Assembly: GCF_012034245.1 (NCBI RefSeq)
Contig: NZ_JAATEO010000028.1
Span: 18,363-82,362, forward strand
Source: Micromonospora thermarum
Lineage (GTDB): Bacteria > Actinomycetota > Actinomycetes > Mycobacteriales > Micromonosporaceae
DNA: 64,000 nt
Direction: 5' to 3'
The translations under genes were made by a program, and so were the position numbers. Below are positions 61,271 through 64,000 of the stretch, one piece after another (within the stretch, counting starts at the first letter, position 1; each line of letters begins with the position of its first letter). The notes below the pieces were generated by a model. It did not search any database. It worked only from the letters and a program-made list of their open reading frames with translations, and was not told the origin of the DNA.

Positions 61271-62347
61271 GTGACGCCGGAGACGCCCGCCGCACCCGAC
61301 GGCGCCGCCACGACCGCCACTGTCGACGCGGCCGCGCCGGACGTACCCCCGAAGGTGCCGCCACCGGCCGGCGGTGCCGAGCCCCGGCGGTGGCTGGGGG
61401 ACCGGATCGGGTCGGTCGAGGTCCTCGCCGCGCTGCTCGTGCTGCTGATCATCTTCCGGGAGCCGCTCGCCGGCGCGCTCTCGACGCCCCGGCTCCAGAC
61501 CTGGACGACGGTGTTCGTGTCGGTGATGGTGCAGGCGGTGCCGTTCCTGGTCTTCGGGGTGCTGCTCTCCGCGGTGATCGCGGTGTTCGTACCCCGGTCG
61601 TTCTGGGCCCGGGCGCTGCCGAAGCATCCGGCTGCCGCGGTGCCGGTGGCCAGCGCGGCCGGCGTCGTGCTGCCGGGCTGCGAGTGCGGCTCGGTGCCGA
61701 TCGCCGGGTCGCTGATCCGGCGGGGCGTCACCCCGGCCGCCGCGCTGGCGTTCCTGCTCGCCGCACCGGCCATCAACCCGATCGTGCTCACCGCCACCGC
61801 GGTGGCCTTCCCCAACAACCCGGAGATGGTCCTCGCCCGCGGGCTGGCCAGCCTGGTCGTGGCGATGGTGATGGGCTGGCTGTGGCTGCGCCTCGGCCGG
61901 GCCGACTGGATCCGGCTGCCGCGCCGGCCGGAGCTGGATGACGCCTCCCGGGGCCGGGCGTTCTGGGCGGCGGTCCGGCACGACGTCACCCACGCCGGCG
62001 GCTTCCTCGTCCTCGGGGCGATGGCCGCCGCCAGCATCAACGTGCTGGTGCCCGAGCGGTGGTTGCAGACCCTCGCCGACAACGCGGTGCTGTCGGTGCT
62101 GGCGTTGGCGGTGCTCGCCGTCCTGCTCTCCATCTGCTCGGAGGCCGACGCCTTCGTCGCGGCCTCGCTGTCGCAGTTCTCGCTCACGTCCCGGCTGGTG
62201 TTCCTGGTGGTGGGTCCGATGGTGGATCTCAAGCTCATCTCGATGCAGGCCGGCGTCTTCGGCCGGCGGTTCGCGCTGCGGTTCGCCCCGGCCACCTTCG
62301 CGGTGGCGGTGGCGGTCGCCGTCGGCGCCGGGGCGGTGCTGCTGTGA
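61271..62347 (+). CDS. Permease of the DUF318/ArsP-like (PF03773) family
   Basis: The 358-residue membrane protein has about eight helices. Conserved are LPGCECGSVPIAGSLIRRGVTPAAALAFLLAAPAINPIV, with a Cys-x-Cys pair in the membrane, and CSEADAFVAASL. The first 40 residues are Pro/Ala-rich and cytosolic. It probably moves a metal or metalloid. GTG 61271 follows GAAGGAAGAG; an upstream ATG at 61154 is less well supported. A TAGTCT element lies near 61229. It overlaps the next gene by four bases. Confidence 0.9.
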   Translation: MTPETPAAPDGAATTATVDAAAPDVPPKVPPPAGGAEPRRWLGDRIGSVEVLAALLVLLIIFREPLAGALSTPRLQTWTTVFVSVMVQAVPFLVFGVLLSAVIAVFVPRSFWARALPKHPAAAVPVASAAGVVLPGCECGSVPIAGSLIRRGVTPAAALAFLLAAPAINPIVLTATAVAFPNNPEMVLARGLASLVVAMVMGWLWLRLGRADWIRLPRRPELDDASRGRAFWAAVRHDVTHAGGFLVLGAMAAASINVLVPERWLQTLADNAVLSVLALAVLAVLLSICSEADAFVAASLSQFSLTSRLVFLVVGPMVDLKLISMQAGVFGRRFALRFAPATFAVAVAVAVGAGAVLL

Positions 62348-63153
62348 ACCGCCAGGCGCAGGCGGTGGTCCTGCTGCTGCTCGGCGGTGCGGTGATCCGG
62401 GCCTGCTTCACCGACCTCTACCTCAACTACGTCAAGGAGGGGCTGCGTCCCTTCCTGATCGCCGCCGGGGTGCTGCTGGTCGCCGCCGCCGTCATGACCC
62501 TCTGGTACGAGCTGCGCCCCGTCCCCCGCGCCGCGGCCACCGGGGACGGACCCGGTCAGCCGGAAGCCCGCGCCGGTGGCCACGACGACCACGACCACCA
62601 CGACCACCACGACGACCACGACCACCACGACCACCACGACGGCCACGGCCACCATGAGCCGCGGGTCGGCTGGTTGCTCATCCTGCCGGTGCTGGGCCTG
62701 CTGCTCGTCGCCCCGCCGGCCCTCGGCTCGTACGCCGCCGGCCAGGCCGGGACCGCCCTCGCCAGCCAGCAGCAGCCGTCCGACTACCCGCCGTTGCCCG
62801 AGGGCGACCCGGTGCGGGTGAGCGTGCTCGACTACGCCTCCCGGGCGCTGTTCGACAAGGGCGCGTCCATCGGGGACCGGCGGGTCCAGGTCACCGGTTT
62901 CATCACCGCCGGCCCGGACGGGCAGCCGATCCTCGCGCGGATGGTCCTCTCCTGCTGCGCCGCCGACGGCCGCCCGGTCAAGCTGGGCATGACCGGCAAC
63001 GCGCCCGCCGGCCTCGCGGACGACACCTGGGTGGAGGTGACCGGCCGCTACAGCGACCGGATCGGGCGCGACGCGGTGAACGACGCCGAGATCCCCTACC
63101 TCGACGTGGAGTCGTGGCGGCAGGTGCCCGCCCCCAAGCAACCGTACGAGTGA
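62344..63153 (+). CDS. TIGR03943 permease partner with His/Asp-rich loop
   Basis: The 269-residue protein has two N-terminal helices, then a 25-residue stretch with 14 His and 9 Asp (about residues 80-104), a third helix and a C-terminal soluble domain. That domain includes VQVTGFITAGPDGQPILARMVLSCCAADGRPVKLG, with a CC pair typical of TIGR03943. GTG 62344 overlaps the permease stop. The His/Asp loop is a likely metal-binding surface, suggesting the pair handles zinc, cobalt or nickel; this is inference. Confidence 0.9.
   Translation: MNRQAQAVVLLLLGGAVIRACFTDLYLNYVKEGLRPFLIAAGVLLVAAAVMTLWYELRPVPRAAATGDGPGQPEARAGGHDDHDHHDHHDDHDHHDHHDGHGHHEPRVGWLLILPVLGLLLVAPPALGSYAAGQAGTALASQQQPSDYPPLPEGDPVRVSVLDYASRALFDKGASIGDRRVQVTGFITAGPDGQPILARMVLSCCAADGRPVKLGMTGNAPAGLADDTWVEVTGRYSDRIGRDAVNDAEIPYLDVESWRQVPAPKQPYE
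62581..62655 (+). repeat. CACGAC hexanucleotide repeat tract
   Basis: Imperfect runs of CAC and GAC codons encode the His/Asp loop of the TIGR03943 protein. Such tracts are prone to length change between strains. Confidence 0.85.
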
Positions 63154-63165
63154 GGTCGGTCCGGG

Positions 63166-63178
63166 TACGCTGTCGATC
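63166..63178 (+). promoter_or_regulatory. -10 element of the alpha/beta hydrolase gene
   Basis: TACGCT (63166-63171) is followed by seven bases and ATG 63179 with no SD, another leaderless-type start. Confidence 0.5.
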
Positions 63179-64000
63179 ATGCGCATCGACGCCCGGGAGT
63201 ACACCTTCGACGTACGCGCCGGTGGTCCGGAGGACGGTCCGCCCGTTCTCCTGCTGCACGGCTTCCCGCAGCACGGCGGCGAGTGGGACGACGTGGTGCC
63301 GGCCCTGCACGCCGCCGGGCTGCGTACGTACGCCCTCGACCAGCGGGGATACTCGCCCGGTGCGCGCCCGGAGGCCGTCGAGGCGTACCGGCTGGCGGAG
63401 CTGGTCGCCGACGCCGCCGCCGTGCTGGACGCGCTCGGTGTCGACGCGGCCCACGTCGTCGGGCACGACTGGGGAGCCGTCGTCGGCTGGGGCCTGGCCG
63501 CCGACCACCCCGACCGGGTACGGACGCTGACCGCCGTCTCCGTGCCGCACCCCGCCGCGATGGCGCACGCGCTCGAGGTGGACCCGCAGCAGAAGGCCCG
63601 CTCCGCGTACATGGTCCTGTTCCGGCAGGCCGGCAAGGCGGAGAAGGCGCTGCTGGCGTTGAAGGCAACCGGGCTGCGCCGGATGCTGTCCGGCGTCGGC
63701 GACGCCGACCGGGTGGCCGCGTACGCCGAGCCGATGCGCGCCCCCGGCGCGCTCACCGGCGCGCTGAACTGGTACCGGGCGATGTCCCGGGAGGACCTGG
63801 CGGCCGTCGGGGCGGCGCGGGTGCCCACCACGTACGTCTGGAGCGACCGCGACATCGCGATCGGCCGGACGGCCGCCGAGGCCTGCGCGGGGCACGTGAC
63901 CGGCGACTACCGGTTCGTGGAGCTGGCCGGGGTGAGCCACTGGATCCCCGACGAGGCGCCCTCGCCGCTGGCCGAGGCGATCCTGGCCCGGATCCAGGGC
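63179..64000 (+). CDS. Alpha/beta hydrolase, 3'-truncated by the window
   Basis: The frame starts at ATG 63179 and is open to the last base with no stop, giving at least 274 residues. The epoxide-hydrolase-like pattern is clear: LLLHGFPQHGGEWDDVVPAL (oxyanion HG), nucleophile elbow VVGHDWGAVVGWGLA with aspartate as nucleophile, and late histidine in GVSHWIPDE. The Asp nucleophile suggests an epoxide hydrolase or haloalkane dehalogenase relative rather than a serine esterase. Only a few C-terminal residues are missing. Confidence 0.9.
   Translation, partial: MRIDAREYTFDVRAGGPEDGPPVLLLHGFPQHGGEWDDVVPALHAAGLRTYALDQRGYSPGARPEAVEAYRLAELVADAAAVLDALGVDAAHVVGHDWGAVVGWGLAADHPDRVRTLTAVSVPHPAAMAHALEVDPQQKARSAYMVLFRQAGKAEKALLALKATGLRRMLSGVGDADRVAAYAEPMRAPGALTGALNWYRAMSREDLAAVGAARVPTTYVWSDRDIAIGRTAAEACAGHVTGDYRFVELAGVSHWIPDEAPSPLAEAILARIQG

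Noticed and set aside
62581..62655. Hexanucleotide repeat considered as a CRISPR or regulatory array
   Set aside because: Repeats are contiguous, without spacers, and encode the His/Asp loop in frame.

Overview
The window is a 64 kb stretch of very GC-rich actinobacterial chromosome with strong G/C third-codon bias, many GTG starts, 4-base GTGA/ATGA start-stop overlaps, and SD sites of the GGAGG type. Gene content, protein style and two intergenic palindrome families that I associate with this group point to a Micromonosporaceae member (Micromonospora-like). That placement is inference; no 16S gene is present.

The backbone is housekeeping. From memory it follows the order of the Mycobacterium tuberculosis Rv2442c-Rv2361c region. 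Left part (1-7.9 kb): a radical SAM pair, RNase E/G, ribosomal proteins L21 and L27, and ObgE. An accessory block (7.9-17.8 kb) follows, where proB/proA often sit. It holds a GNAT acetyltransferase, a DUF4383 membrane protein, a YqjD/YqjE-like membrane stress operon with a DUF3618 protein, an SRPBCC-alcohol dehydrogenase pair, a CYP152-type P450 peroxygenase, a DUF397 protein and aminopeptidase N. The backbone resumes with nadD, rsfS, a GpgP-like phosphatase, degV, comEA, comEC, holA, rpsT and lepA (17.8-31 kb). It is interrupted by a decayed debranching-enzyme fragment, a phosphotransferase, and a DUF4240 gene beside a deleted paralogue.

The middle (31-40 kb) contains two tandem GlsB/YeaQ stress membrane genes, each with its own SigB-like promoter and terminator. 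It also has a sugar ABC transporter lacking a local ATPase, a MOSC protein, a lysozyme-like protein, an enoyl-CoA hydratase, hemW and a DUF4870 protein. A heat-shock and RNA-maturation segment (40-54.4 kb) follows: CIRCE-hrcA-dnaJ-rsmE, then HIT, serine hydrolase, phoH-ybeY-hemolysin-cdd-like-era, recO and uppS, with an acyltransferase and a DUF4097 lipoprotein inserted between era and recO. The right end (54.4-64 kb) has small proteins, a pirin, gnd, a thiamin-precursor ECF transporter (ykoEDC) under a TPP riboswitch, a permease/His-rich TIGR03943 pair and a truncated alpha/beta hydrolase.

The signals least explained by ordinary annotation are: a four-copy 68-70 bp intergenic palindrome with an invariant right arm; a second palindrome inside the ykoE-ykoD gap; the duplicated SigB-like transcription unit; a close pair of DnaA boxes before comEA; a recurrent leaderless layout (TANNNT, 6-7 bases, start codon); a probable ATC start codon; and two gene remnants. 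I found no tRNA, rRNA, CRISPR array, transposase or prophage.
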